From Bacillota bacterium (GTDB lineage Bacteria > Bacillota > Clostridia > Christensenellales > CALWSW01), in NCBI GenBank assembly GCA_023402915.1, contig JAEYFO010000174.1:1-9619 (forward strand): a stretch of 9,619 bases of DNA, read 5' to 3'. Shown here one piece after another: positions 1 to 6,299 of this stretch (positions are counted from its first letter, which is position 1; each line of letters begins with the position of its first letter). The position numbers and the translations under genes are program-made. The notes under the pieces are model-generated. The model worked only from the letters and a program-made list of their open reading frames with translations. It did not search any database and was not told the DNA's origin.

Positions 1-1317
1 GTGGCGGGCATCCTTGCGGCGGTGGGCAACGGTTTGGTGGCCGGCCTTTGCGGCATGGAAAACGCGGCGGCAGCCATACGCGGCGCGGCGCCGCTGTTCC
101 TGCTCTCCATGGCGGCGGCAGGCCTTCGGGGCTATTTCATCGGGCTGGGCCAGATGGGCGTGAGCGCGCTTTCGCTGGCCGTGATGGAAGGCGGAAAGCT
201 GCTGTTTGCTCTGGCGCTCGCCCGATCCCATGCGGAGCAGGGGGCGGCTGCCGCGGCGCAGTGGGCAATGCTCGGCGTCTGCATCGGGGAGATCCTTTCG
301 CTGCTGCTGTTGGCCGGGTTCTTCTTTTATAGCCGCGCCCGCACGTCCATTCGGCAGGGCGTGCAGCAAGGTCCCGTTCCGCCCATGAAGGAAACGGCAA
401 AAGCCCTTTGGGCGCAGGGCGGCGTGCTGCTGCCGGCGCTGGCGCCGGTGGCGCTTTGGGCCATGCTGGACGGCCTTTGCATCCCCGGACGGATGAGCGG
501 CCTTGGCTATACCCTTTCCCAGACGCGCACGGCTTACGCCATTTACAGCGGTATCTCCTATCCGATGATGTACTTCCCGGCGGTGCTGTGCGCGCTCCTT
601 CCGGCGCTGTATTTTCCCCGCCTGCGCGCGGCGCGCGAGCAGAAGAACGGCCCGGAAGCGCGGGCGCTGACGGCGTTTTGCGTCAAGATCTGCATTTTGC
701 TTTCCGTCGCGGCGGCGGTGTGCGTGCTGGTGCTGGCAAAGCCGCTCAGCGGCCTGCTCTTTGGCAGCGCGCTTTCGGAAACGGAGTGGGCGCTGGCCTC
801 CTCCATGACGTCGCTCATGGCGGTGGGCGTGGTGTTCCTGAGCGTGGCGCTGTGCACGGCGGGCCTGCTGTGCGTGTGCGGAAAGCAGGTCATCGCGGCG
901 GGCAACGGCGTGATCGTGCTGGTGCTCAAGCTCATTCTGGTCCTGACCATGACTTCGAACAAAAATCTCAACATCATGGGTGCGGCCTTTGGCACCGTGC
1001 TGTGCGCGGGTGTTCTGGCGGCGTGCAACTGCGTGCAGCTGCTGCGGCGGACGGGCGCGCGGCTGCCGCTTTGGGAAGCGCTGGCCGCACCGCTCATCGG
1101 CGGAGCCTGCATGGGCGCGGCGCTGTATTTTCTCCATTTTGGACTGCTGGCTCCCCCCATGGGCAATGGCGGCGCGCTGCTGGCGATCCTCATCGGCGCG
1201 GTGGTCTACGGGGCGTTCGTGGTGATGCTCAAAGCCTTCAATAAACGCGACTACAGCCTGATCCCCGGCGGCGAAAGCGTCTATGGAGCGCTGGAAAAGG
1301 CGGGACTGTATAAGTAA
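1..1317 (+). CDS. SpoVB/MurJ-superfamily lipid flippase, 5'-truncated
   Basis: This is a polytopic membrane protein of the MATE-like MVF/polysaccharide-flippase superfamily, which moves lipid-linked cell-wall or spore-cortex precursors across the cytoplasmic membrane. The frame is open from base 1. The GTG there is probably just an internal Val at the window edge, because 438 residues is short for a SpoVB (about 500) and the first helices are missing. Visible features are many hydrophobic helices throughout (for example near residues 88-110, 225-250, 265-316, 325-345 and 388-410) and the family's 'AP-LF--S--A-LRGYF-G' signature at residues 30-50, with RGYF at 43-46. It ends at TAA 1315-1317 and is followed by a terminator. 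The next gene is a YabN-type fusion, as after spoVB in Bacillus subtilis, which favours SpoVB over MurJ or an exopolysaccharide flippase. Substrate and a role in sporulation are inferred, so I give no symbol. Confidence 0.85.
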   Translation: MAGILAAVGNGLVAGLCGMENAAAAIRGAAPLFLLSMAAAGLRGYFIGLGQMGVSALSLAVMEGGKLLFALALARSHAEQGAAAAAQWAMLGVCIGEILSLLLLAGFFFYSRARTSIRQGVQQGPVPPMKETAKALWAQGGVLLPALAPVALWAMLDGLCIPGRMSGLGYTLSQTRTAYAIYSGISYPMMYFPAVLCALLPALYFPRLRAAREQKNGPEARALTAFCVKICILLSVAAAVCVLVLAKPLSGLLFGSALSETEWALASSMTSLMAVGVVFLSVALCTAGLLCVCGKQVIAAGNGVIVLVLKLILVLTMTSNKNLNIMGAAFGTVLCAGVLAACNCVQLLRRTGARLPLWEALAAPLIGGACMGAALYFLHFGLLAPPMGNGGALLAILIGAVVYGAFVVMLKAFNKRDYSLIPGGESVYGALEKAGLYK

Positions 1318-1342
1318 ATTCAAAAAGAGCCGCAAAGGCTTC

Positions 1343-1370
1343 AAAGCCCGCTTTTTCCGGCGGGCTTTTT
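1343..1370 (+). terminator. Intrinsic terminator after the flippase gene
   Basis: A perfect 9-bp inverted repeat, AAAGCCCGC (1343-1351) and GCGGGCTTT (1360-1368), encloses an 8-nt loop and runs into TTTTT (1366-1370). It begins 26 bases after the flippase stop codon, so it should end that transcript and separate it from yabN/mazG. Confidence 0.9.
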
Positions 1371-1383
1371 CTACGGAAGGATT

Positions 1384-1434
1384 TTTGAAATTGTTTGAAA
1401 CTTTGAAAACCTGAAAAATTTGAAGAGTTTGAAG
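1384..1434 (+). repeat. Short TTTGAA direct repeats in an AT-rich spacer
   Basis: Five copies of TTTGAA(A/G) start at 1384, 1394, 1402, 1419 and 1428, in a 60-base purine-rich and AT-rich spacer inside an otherwise GC-rich region. The last two copies share TTTGAAGAG. Spacing is irregular (8-17 bases), so this is not a clean tandem array. It may be slippage-prone low-complexity sequence, or it may carry the otherwise unseen promoter of the next gene, since TTGAAA resembles a -35 box. I could not find a matching -10 box. Confidence 0.45.
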
Positions 1435-1448
1435 AGAAGGAAGAAAGC

Positions 1449-1476
1449 TGGAGAATGCGGCATTCTCCAAAGGAGG
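1449..1476 (+). promoter_or_regulatory. Hairpin abutting the yabN/mazG ribosome binding site
   Basis: A near-perfect palindrome, TGGAGAATG (1449-1457), loop CGG, CATTCTCCA (1461-1469), ends immediately before the Shine-Dalgarno sequence AGGAGG (1471-1476), which lies 7 bases ahead of the ATG at 1484. The 9-bp stem with a 3-nt loop could fold in the mRNA next to the ribosome site, or the palindrome could be a DNA operator. The stem does not itself contain the AGGAGG, so it would affect access rather than fully hide it. Function is inferred. Confidence 0.5.
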
Positions 1477-1483
1477 AAGCGAG

Positions 1484-2962
1484 ATGAAACACCTGACGAT
1501 CGCCGGCATCGGCGCGATGGAAGGGCATTTGACACGGGAAGCGGAGCGGACGTTTCGAAGCGGCGCAGCGGTGATCTTGCAGACGGAGCGGTGCTATCTT
1601 TCCGCGCTGCTGCAAGACTGGGGCGTGCCCTATGAAACGGCGGATGGCTGCTACGAGCAGGCGGAGGACTACGACGAGCTGAACGAGCGCGTTGCGGAGC
1701 TGGTGCTCTCGCGCGCGGCGGACGACGCGGTGTTTGCCGTGCCCGGCTGCGTCCGGGGGCAGGAGATGATCGCGGCGCTGCTTTTTGAGGCAAAGGAGCG
1801 GGAAATTTCCGTGACGATCCTGCCGGGCATTGGCTACGGCGAAGCGGCGCTTGCGGCGGCGGGCCTTTGTGAGGAGCAGGCGGCGCGCATCGTCAGCGCC
1901 ACGGATGTGGAGGAGCTTTCCATCGACCCGGGCGTGCCGCTGGTCATTCAGGAGGTGGATCAGCCCATGATCGCCGCGGCAGTTAAGCTGGCGCTCATGG
2001 AATACTATCCGGACGAATGGGAGATCCTGCTCGCAGAGTTGGAGGAAACCGGCTACGAGCTCCGGCCGCTGCCGCTGTATGAGCTGGACCGCCAAAAGCC
2101 CGAAACGTTCCTGCACACCACCTGCCTGATCGTTCCGCCCGTGCCCTTTGAGCAGCTGAGCCGCCGGGGAGTGAAGGAGCTGGAGGAGCTTTTGACGATC
2201 CTGCGTGCGCCGGGCGGCTGTCCGTGGGACCGGGAGCAGACCATCCCCGATCTTCGAAAATCCGTCCTGGAGGAAGCCTATGAAGTGGCGGAAGCCATCG
2301 ATCTGGACGACGACGAGAAGCTCTGCGAAGAGCTGGGCGACCTTTTGATGCAGGTGGTCATGCTTTCGTGCATCGCGTCCGAGCAGGGACGCTTCACGCT
2401 GCGGGACGTGACGAGCGGCATTTGCGCCAAGCTCATCTACCGGCATCCGCACGTGTTCGGCGACGCTGTGGCCAATGACAGCGCCGCGGTCCTTGCCAAC
2501 TGGGAGCAGCTCAAAAAAGCCGAAAAGAAGCAGCAGACCCAGGGCGACGTGCTGCGCGCCGTGCCCAAGCCCCTGCCCGCCCTGACCCGCAGCGCCAAAA
2601 TTCAGAAAAAAGCGGCGCAGGTGGGCTTTGACTGGTCGGAGCCTTTTTCCGCGCTGGACAAGGTGCGCGAAGAGACGGCGGAATTCGAGGCGGAGCTTCG
2701 GGGAACGGACGAAGCGCGGCGCGCCGAAGAGATGGGCGATCTGCTCTTTGCGGCGGTGAACGCGGCGCGGCTTTCGGGCATCGATCCGGAGCTGGCGCTC
2801 ACCCGGGCGGCGGAAAAATTTACGGACCGGTTCTGCCAAATGGAAGAAGCGGCCCTTTCGCAGGGAAAAAAGCTCGAAGAAATGACGCTTGAGCAGATGG
2901 ACGAGCTCTGGAACGCCGTCAAAACGCAGGAACCGAAGGGAAATTCTGCCGGAAAGCGCTAA
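1484..2962 (+). CDS. yabN: YabN-type tetrapyrrole-methylase-like / MazG pyrophosphohydrolase fusion
   Basis: The 492-residue protein matches the length of Bacillus subtilis YabN (about 490) and joins two parts. Residues 1-215 have the fold pattern of SAM-dependent tetrapyrrole methylases, for example 'VPLVIQEVDQ' at 151-160 and 'VKLALMEYYPDEWE' at 167-180. The expected N-terminal GxGPGD motif is replaced by 'GIGAMEGHLT' (8-17), so methyl transfer is doubtful. Residues 230-480 are a tandem MazG nucleoside triphosphate pyrophosphohydrolase. The first unit has CPWDREQT (246-253), the acidic metal ligands E263/E264/E267, EELGD (282-286) and the YRHPHVFGD box (319-327). The second has REETAEFE (395-402) and EEMGD (415-419). 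MazG enzymes hydrolyse non-canonical or excess NTPs to NMP and pyrophosphate in the cytosol. The ATG is chosen for the AGGAGG at 1471. Position after a spoVB-like gene and before hup and rqcP matches the conserved Bacillota order. Confidence 0.93.
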   Translation: MKHLTIAGIGAMEGHLTREAERTFRSGAAVILQTERCYLSALLQDWGVPYETADGCYEQAEDYDELNERVAELVLSRAADDAVFAVPGCVRGQEMIAALLFEAKEREISVTILPGIGYGEAALAAAGLCEEQAARIVSATDVEELSIDPGVPLVIQEVDQPMIAAAVKLALMEYYPDEWEILLAELEETGYELRPLPLYELDRQKPETFLHTTCLIVPPVPFEQLSRRGVKELEELLTILRAPGGCPWDREQTIPDLRKSVLEEAYEVAEAIDLDDDEKLCEELGDLLMQVVMLSCIASEQGRFTLRDVTSGICAKLIYRHPHVFGDAVANDSAAVLANWEQLKKAEKKQQTQGDVLRAVPKPLPALTRSAKIQKKAAQVGFDWSEPFSALDKVREETAEFEAELRGTDEARRAEEMGDLLFAAVNAARLSGIDPELALTRAAEKFTDRFCQMEEAALSQGKKLEEMTLEQMDELWNAVKTQEPKGNSAGKR

Positions 2963-2967
2963 AGTAC

Positions 2968-2996
2968 TTGTGAAATACAGGAAAGACTGCTAAAAT
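2968..2996 (+). promoter_or_regulatory. Extended -10 promoter for hup
   Basis: TTGTGA (2968-2973) is separated by exactly 17 bases from TAAAAT (2991-2996). The -10 is preceded directly by TGC, giving the TGn extended -10 element common in Gram-positive bacteria. Transcription should start near 3003. The promoter lies just after the yabN/mazG stop, so hup has an independent start although no terminator separates it from yabN/mazG. Confidence 0.75.
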
Positions 2997-3002
2997 ATTA
3001 AA

Positions 3003-3135
3003 GCAAAGCCGACAAGAGGCTGTTTCCGCCCGGCGGGCGCGGCGCTTTCGGTATCCGGAGCAGGCGAGCAGAGCAAAACCGCCGCCTGTCCGCAAACGAT
3101 CAGAAAACCATTGATTTCTGTCAGGAGGAAATGAA
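3003..3135 (+). promoter_or_regulatory. Long, hairpin-rich 5' leader of hup
   Basis: The predicted untranslated leader is about 130 nt, long for a 90-residue protein. It has three inverted repeats in a row: CGCCC/GGGCG with loop GGC (3027-3039), CAGGCG/CGCCTG (3061-3066 with 3083-3088), and CAGAAA/TTTCTG (3101-3106 with 3115-3120). The last sits 2 bases before the AGGAGG (3123-3128), 7 bases ahead of the ATG at 3136. A minimal ATG-AAA-TGA at 3131-3139 overlaps the real start but is too close to the ribosome site to matter much. I do not recognise a known riboswitch or protein-leader family. Translational control or mRNA stabilisation is inferred. Confidence 0.45.
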
Positions 3136-3408
3136 ATGAACAAGAATGAACTCATCGCCGCCGTAGCCGAGAAGAGCGCCCTTTCCAAGAAAGACGCCGA
3201 AAAGGCCGTAAACGCGTTCGTGGCTGCCGTGACCGATGCTCTGGCCGCTGGCGACAAGGTGCAGCTGGTGGGCTTTGGCACCTTCGAAGTGAAGGAGCGC
3301 GGCGCGCGCAAGGGTCACAACCCCCTCACCGGCGCCGAGATCGACATTCCCGCTTCCAAGGCTCCTGCGTTCAAGGCCGGCAAGGCGCTCAAGGACGCCC
3401 TCAACTAA
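3136..3408 (+). CDS. hup: HU-family nucleoid DNA-binding protein
   Basis: This is a full-length 90-residue HU, a small basic homodimer that bends and compacts DNA in the nucleoid and assists replication, repair and recombination. It begins [14 protein letters not shown] and has the helical dimerisation half (residues 1-43), the strand motif '[11 protein letters not shown]' (42-52), the DNA-gripping arm with the [10 protein letters not shown] signature (57-66), and the closing '[14 protein letters not shown]' helix (77-90). Its alanine codons are mostly GCC (11 of 20) and GCT (5), with only 4 GCG, whereas the neighbours prefer GCG, and nearly all lysines are AAG. That is the usual codon shift of a very highly expressed gene. 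It has its own promoter, long leader and strong terminator. HU between yabN/mazG and rqcP is a common clostridial order. Confidence 0.97.
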   Translation: MNKNELIAAVAEKSALSKKDAEKAVNAFVAAVTDALAAGDKVQLVGFGTFEVKERGARKGHNPLTGAEIDIPASKAPAFKAGKALKDALN

Positions 3409-3433
3409 GCGGCGCGTGGGTTTTCTCACAAAA

Positions 3434-3485
3434 GTCTTTTCGCAAAGACAAAGAAAAAGGCAGCGGTTCTTCCGCTGCCTTTTTT
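3434..3485 (+). terminator. Strong intrinsic terminator after hup
   Basis: AAAAAGGCAGCGG (3454-3466) and CCGCTGCCTTTTT (3472-3484) form a perfect 13-bp stem with loop TTCTT, ending in a T run (3480-3485). Just upstream, GTCTTT/AAAGAC (3434-3439 with 3444-3449) makes a small extra hairpin with loop TCGC. The A tract before the stem and T tract after it suggest it may work in both directions. Confidence 0.95.
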
Positions 3486-3515
3486 GTCGTCCGAAGAGCG
3501 CTTTTCGGCTCCGTC

Positions 3516-3544
3516 TCGACTTTATGGGCGATTCCCGCTATAAT
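3516..3544 (+). promoter_or_regulatory. Promoter for rqcP-ispDF-radA operon
   Basis: A perfect -10 box TATAAT (3539-3544) lies 17 bases after a -35-like TCGACT (3516-3521, 4 of 6 consensus). It follows the hup terminator directly. I see no terminator between here and the end of radA, so it probably serves rqcP, ispDF, the propeller gene and radA together. Confidence 0.75.
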
Positions 3545-3563
3545 AAAAACAGAAGCGGCGAAA

Positions 3564-3603
3564 CGGCGCGCTCTTTGGGGCCGCCGGGCGCGCGGCAGCG
3601 CCG
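3564..3603 (+). promoter_or_regulatory. Nested GC-rich hairpin in the rqcP leader
   Basis: In the predicted 5' leader, an outer stem CGGCGC/GCGCCG (3564-3569 with 3598-3603) encloses an inner stem GCCGC/GCGGC (3580-3584 with 3592-3596). No T run follows, so it is not a terminator. It may stabilise the 5' end of the operon mRNA. It could also be chance in GC-rich sequence. Confidence 0.35.
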
Positions 3604-3638
3604 AAAAACAGCCGGCTTTTGAGAAAGGAATTGTTACA

Positions 3639-3884
3639 ATGCGTTTGGATAAATATCTCAAGGTGTCCCGCCTCATCAAGCGGCGCACTGTGGCGAACGA
3701 AGCCTGCGATCAGGGCAAGATCTCCATTGGCGGAAAAGTGGCTAAGGCCTCGGCCGACGTCAAGGTGGGCGATGTGATCGAGCTGACGCTCGGCGCGCGG
3801 ACGTTGCGGGTGGAAGTGCTCTCCGTGGCGGAGCACGCCCTCAAGACGGACGCGGCGGAGATGTATCGCGTCCTCGGCCAATGA
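3639..3884 (+). CDS. rqcP: RqcP, S4-domain ribosome quality control factor (YabO/Hsp15 family)
   Basis: This 81-residue protein is almost entirely one S4 RNA-binding domain: '[23 protein letters not shown]' spans 1-23 and '[24 protein letters not shown]' spans about 27-50. In Bacillota, RqcP (formerly YabO) binds the obstructed 50S subunit at helix 69 and works with RqcH to add alanine tails to stalled nascent chains, marking them for degradation. The ATG follows AAAGGA (3624-3629) at normal spacing. Its stop overlaps the ispDF start as ATGA (3881-3884), which implies translational coupling. The position downstream of hup supports RqcP rather than an unrelated Hsp15-like protein. In B. subtilis yabP, yabQ and divIC follow; here they do not. 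Confidence 0.92.
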   Translation: MRLDKYLKVSRLIKRRTVANEACDQGKISIGGKVAKASADVKVGDVIELTLGARTLRVEVLSVAEHALKTDAAEMYRVLGQ

Positions 3885-5044
3885 GCGGCGCGGGCACAGC
3901 TGGGGCGATCCTGCTCGCGGCGGGGCAGGCGCTTCGGATGGGGCGGAACAAAATGCTGCTGCCGCTGCTGGGTAAGACCGTGCTCGAACGCAGCTTTGAG
4001 GCGCTCAGCGCCTGCGGGGCGATCTCGTCGCTGGTGCTGGTGGCTTCAGCCGACACGATGGAGGCCTGCCGGGCGCTTGCAGAACGTTCAAAAAAGCCCT
4101 GTATCGTTGTTGAAGGCGGCGCGGAGCGGCAGGATTCCGTTTTGCGCGGCCTGCGGGCGCTTTCCGGTGCGGACATCGCCGTCATTCACGACGGGGCGCG
4201 CTGCCTTGCGACGGAAGAGGTGATCCTTCGCACCATCGAAAGCGCCCGCCGGTTTGGCAGCGGCGTGGCGGCGGTGCCGGCCAAGGATACCGTTAAGCGG
4301 GCAGACGGGCCGCGGGTGTTGGAAACCCTGCGGCGCAGCGAGCTTTCCCTCATGCAGACCCCGCAGACCTTCCGGTGCGACTGGATCCTTTCGGCTTATG
4401 AGCAGGCGGAGCGGACCGGCCTTCGGGGCACGGACGACGCTTCCCTTCTTGAAGCGATGGGCAGGCCGGTCTATCTTTCCGAGGGCAGCTACGAAAACCT
4501 CAAAATGACCACGGAGGACGACGTGATCGCGGCGCGCGCCATTTTGGCCCGGCGGGAGGGGAAAAGCCCTGTCCGCGTGGGGTTTGGCGAGGACGCGCAC
4601 CGGCTCGTGGAGGGGCGAAAGCTCATTTTGGGCGGCGTGGAAATTCCGTGGGAAAAGGGGCTGCTGGGACATTCCGACGCGGACGTATTGACCCATGCGC
4701 TCATGGACGCGCTTCTCGGGGCGTTGGCGCTGGGCGACATCGGCGCGCTGTTTCCCGACAGCGACCCGGCCTATGCGGGCGCAGACAGCGTCGAACTGCT
4801 CAAAGAGGTGATGCGCCGCGTCGGGGAGGCGGGCTACGCGCTCGTCAACGCGGACTGTACCCTCATCGCGCAGGCGCCAAAGCTCGCCCCTTACCGCGAA
4901 ACCATGCGGGAGCGGCTGGCCGAAGCGATGAACGCGCCGGTGAGCGCCGTCAGCGTCAAGGCGACGACCACGGAGCGCATGGGGTTTGAGGGGCGGCAGG
5001 AAGGGATTTCCGCCCGCTGCACCGTGCTGCTGGAGCTTTGCTGA
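3881..5044 (+). CDS. ispDF: Bifunctional IspD/IspF of the MEP isoprenoid pathway
   Basis: The 387-residue fusion carries two MEP-pathway enzymes making the isoprenoid precursors IPP and DMAPP. Residues 4-225 are IspD, which joins CTP to methylerythritol phosphate. Visible motifs are AAGQALRMG (13-21) with K24, the HDGAR motif (103-107), [10 protein letters not shown] (133-142), QTPQTFR (159-165) and the [14 protein letters not shown] block (201-214). Residues 231-387 are IspF, which cyclises CDP-ME phosphate to MEcPP. Its metal ligands are D238 and H240 in 'GFGEDAHRL' and H264 in '[22 protein letters not shown]', followed by the [17 protein letters not shown] active-site strand (360-376). The nucleotide loop has an Ala where many IspDs have the second Gly (AAGxGxRMG). 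Fused IspDF is best known from alpha- and epsilon-proteobacteria. The start overlaps the rqcP stop by 4 bases with no clear separate ribosome site, so translation is probably coupled. Confidence 0.95.
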   Translation: MSGAGTAGAILLAAGQALRMGRNKMLLPLLGKTVLERSFEALSACGAISSLVLVASADTMEACRALAERSKKPCIVVEGGAERQDSVLRGLRALSGADIAVIHDGARCLATEEVILRTIESARRFGSGVAAVPAKDTVKRADGPRVLETLRRSELSLMQTPQTFRCDWILSAYEQAERTGLRGTDDASLLEAMGRPVYLSEGSYENLKMTTEDDVIAARAILARREGKSPVRVGFGEDAHRLVEGRKLILGGVEIPWEKGLLGHSDADVLTHALMDALLGALALGDIGALFPDSDPAYAGADSVELLKEVMRRVGEAGYALVNADCTLIAQAPKLAPYRETMRERLAEAMNAPVSAVSVKATTTERMGFEGRQEGISARCTVLLELC

Positions 5045-5102
5045 ATTTTACGAAAAACTCCCGGGACGAACGCGGCAGGCGTATCGCCGGAAAGGAGAGC
5101 CA

Positions 5103-6284
5103 ATGGCAGGTTCATCGAGGAGAAAGAGAAGAGTGCGCCGCTATCGTGCGGGCCGGCGCAGAAGCATCATGAGCACGGCGGCAGGGCCGTGGGTGATGAT
5201 CGGCGCATGTGCTGCGGGCGTTGTGGCCGTGGTTTTGCTGGTGGTGCTGGTGGGGATCCCCTATTTTAACGCCCCGGCGCAGGAGCCCGCGCCCACGGTT
5301 CTGGAAGAACAGCCCGCCGAGACCCCTGCGCCCCACCTGGTGCAGATCACGGAGCTGGGCGCGCTGCAAACAGAGCTGAGCCTGTCGCAGCGCTATGTTT
5401 CTTCTCCGTGGTTCTGTGGGGAGAAAATGGTCTTTTCTGCCGGAACGGACGAGGCGGGCAGCCCGAAGATGGCGGGGATCTACGTTTATAACAGCGCTGA
5501 AGGCGGCGCGCCGGAGCAGCTGAACATTTCGCTGGAAAACGACGACTTTTTCTCCCTGCGGATGAACGAAAAGTGGATCGTGTTCCTCGATGGGAAGCGG
5601 CAGGGCGGCGGCCTCATCAAGGCGTATGACCGCGAAAGCGGCAGGGTGTCGCTCATCAAGGAGTGCTTTGCGGCGCAGCCCGTGCTCAGCCTGATGGACG
5701 ATCTTGTGGTCTGGACGGAGCGGACGGGGACCTATATGGACAAGCTCTACGCCTATGATCTGACGAGCGGCGAAGAGGTGACGCTGGCCACCTTTGAAAA
5801 TAACCGCTACGGCCAAAGCGACCCTTCCGCCGCCAACGGCGAGATCATCTGGGCGGAAGCGGAAGGCGCGCAGCAGGAGGGCGAAGCGCCCAAGAGCGTC
5901 ATCCGCGCCCTGCGCACGGACGGCAGCGGAGAGATCGCGTCCTTTTCCGCCGGGAGCTATGTCCACGACCCCGTGACGAACGGCCGGGATTGGGCCTGGA
6001 TGGACAGCGACCACGGCGAAGGGGCGAAGCTCTACGTTTCGAAAAACCGCGGCGAGCCCTTTGTGCTGGCGGAAAACGTGCTGGCCTACGGCATTTCGGA
6101 AGAATTTGTCGTCTATCAGCAGGGCGATTCGATTTATGTGTATTTCTTTGCGGACGGATACGAGCAGATCATCACCCCGGCGCGGGAGCTGGTGCAGCTG
6201 GTGGGCGTTTCGGACGGCAAGGTGCTCTGGTACGAGACGGGAGTCAGCAGCCGCGACGTGCTCAAGTTCGCGCCGGTATCCTGA
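5103..6284 (+). CDS. Membrane-anchored seven-repeat beta-propeller-like protein, function unknown
   Basis: I do not recognise a named family. The 393-residue protein has a cytosolic tail with 11 Arg/Lys in its first 20 residues, one transmembrane helix (about 29-52), a Pro/Glu-rich linker (57-78) and an outside domain. That domain repeats a strand motif with an aromatic end seven times: VFSA at 110, IVFLD at 159, VVWTE at 202, IIWAE at 248, WAWMD at 297, VVYQQ at 336 and VLWYE at 374. Most are followed by a turn and a strand such as IYVYN, LYAYDLTSGEE or KLYVS, as in TolB/WD40-like seven-bladed propellers. No catalytic motif is visible. The ATG at 5103 is chosen for AAAGGAG (5091-5097) five bases upstream; an in-frame ATG at 4986 would lie inside ispDF. 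It starts 58 bases after ispDF and ends 15 before radA, so it is probably co-transcribed. It may act as a binding or scaffold protein at the cell surface (inference). Confidence 0.8.
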   Translation: MAGSSRRKRRVRRYRAGRRRSIMSTAAGPWVMIGACAAGVVAVVLLVVLVGIPYFNAPAQEPAPTVLEEQPAETPAPHLVQITELGALQTELSLSQRYVSSPWFCGEKMVFSAGTDEAGSPKMAGIYVYNSAEGGAPEQLNISLENDDFFSLRMNEKWIVFLDGKRQGGGLIKAYDRESGRVSLIKECFAAQPVLSLMDDLVVWTERTGTYMDKLYAYDLTSGEEVTLATFENNRYGQSDPSAANGEIIWAEAEGAQQEGEAPKSVIRALRTDGSGEIASFSAGSYVHDPVTNGRDWAWMDSDHGEGAKLYVSKNRGEPFVLAENVLAYGISEEFVVYQQGDSIYVYFFADGYEQIITPARELVQLVGVSDGKVLWYETGVSSRDVLKFAPVS

Positions 6285-6299
6285 AAAAACGGAGGCAGC

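Noticed and set aside
1238..2839. 533-residue minus-strand open frame opposite yabN/mazG
   Set aside because: It is antisense to a clear two-domain gene, crosses the terminator and spacer, has no recognisable motif, and shows the same shadow composition.
4986..5102. Upstream in-frame ATG for the propeller protein
   Set aside because: It lies inside the conserved IspF coding region and lacks a ribosome site, while ATG 5103 follows a good one and opens a normal positively charged N-terminus.
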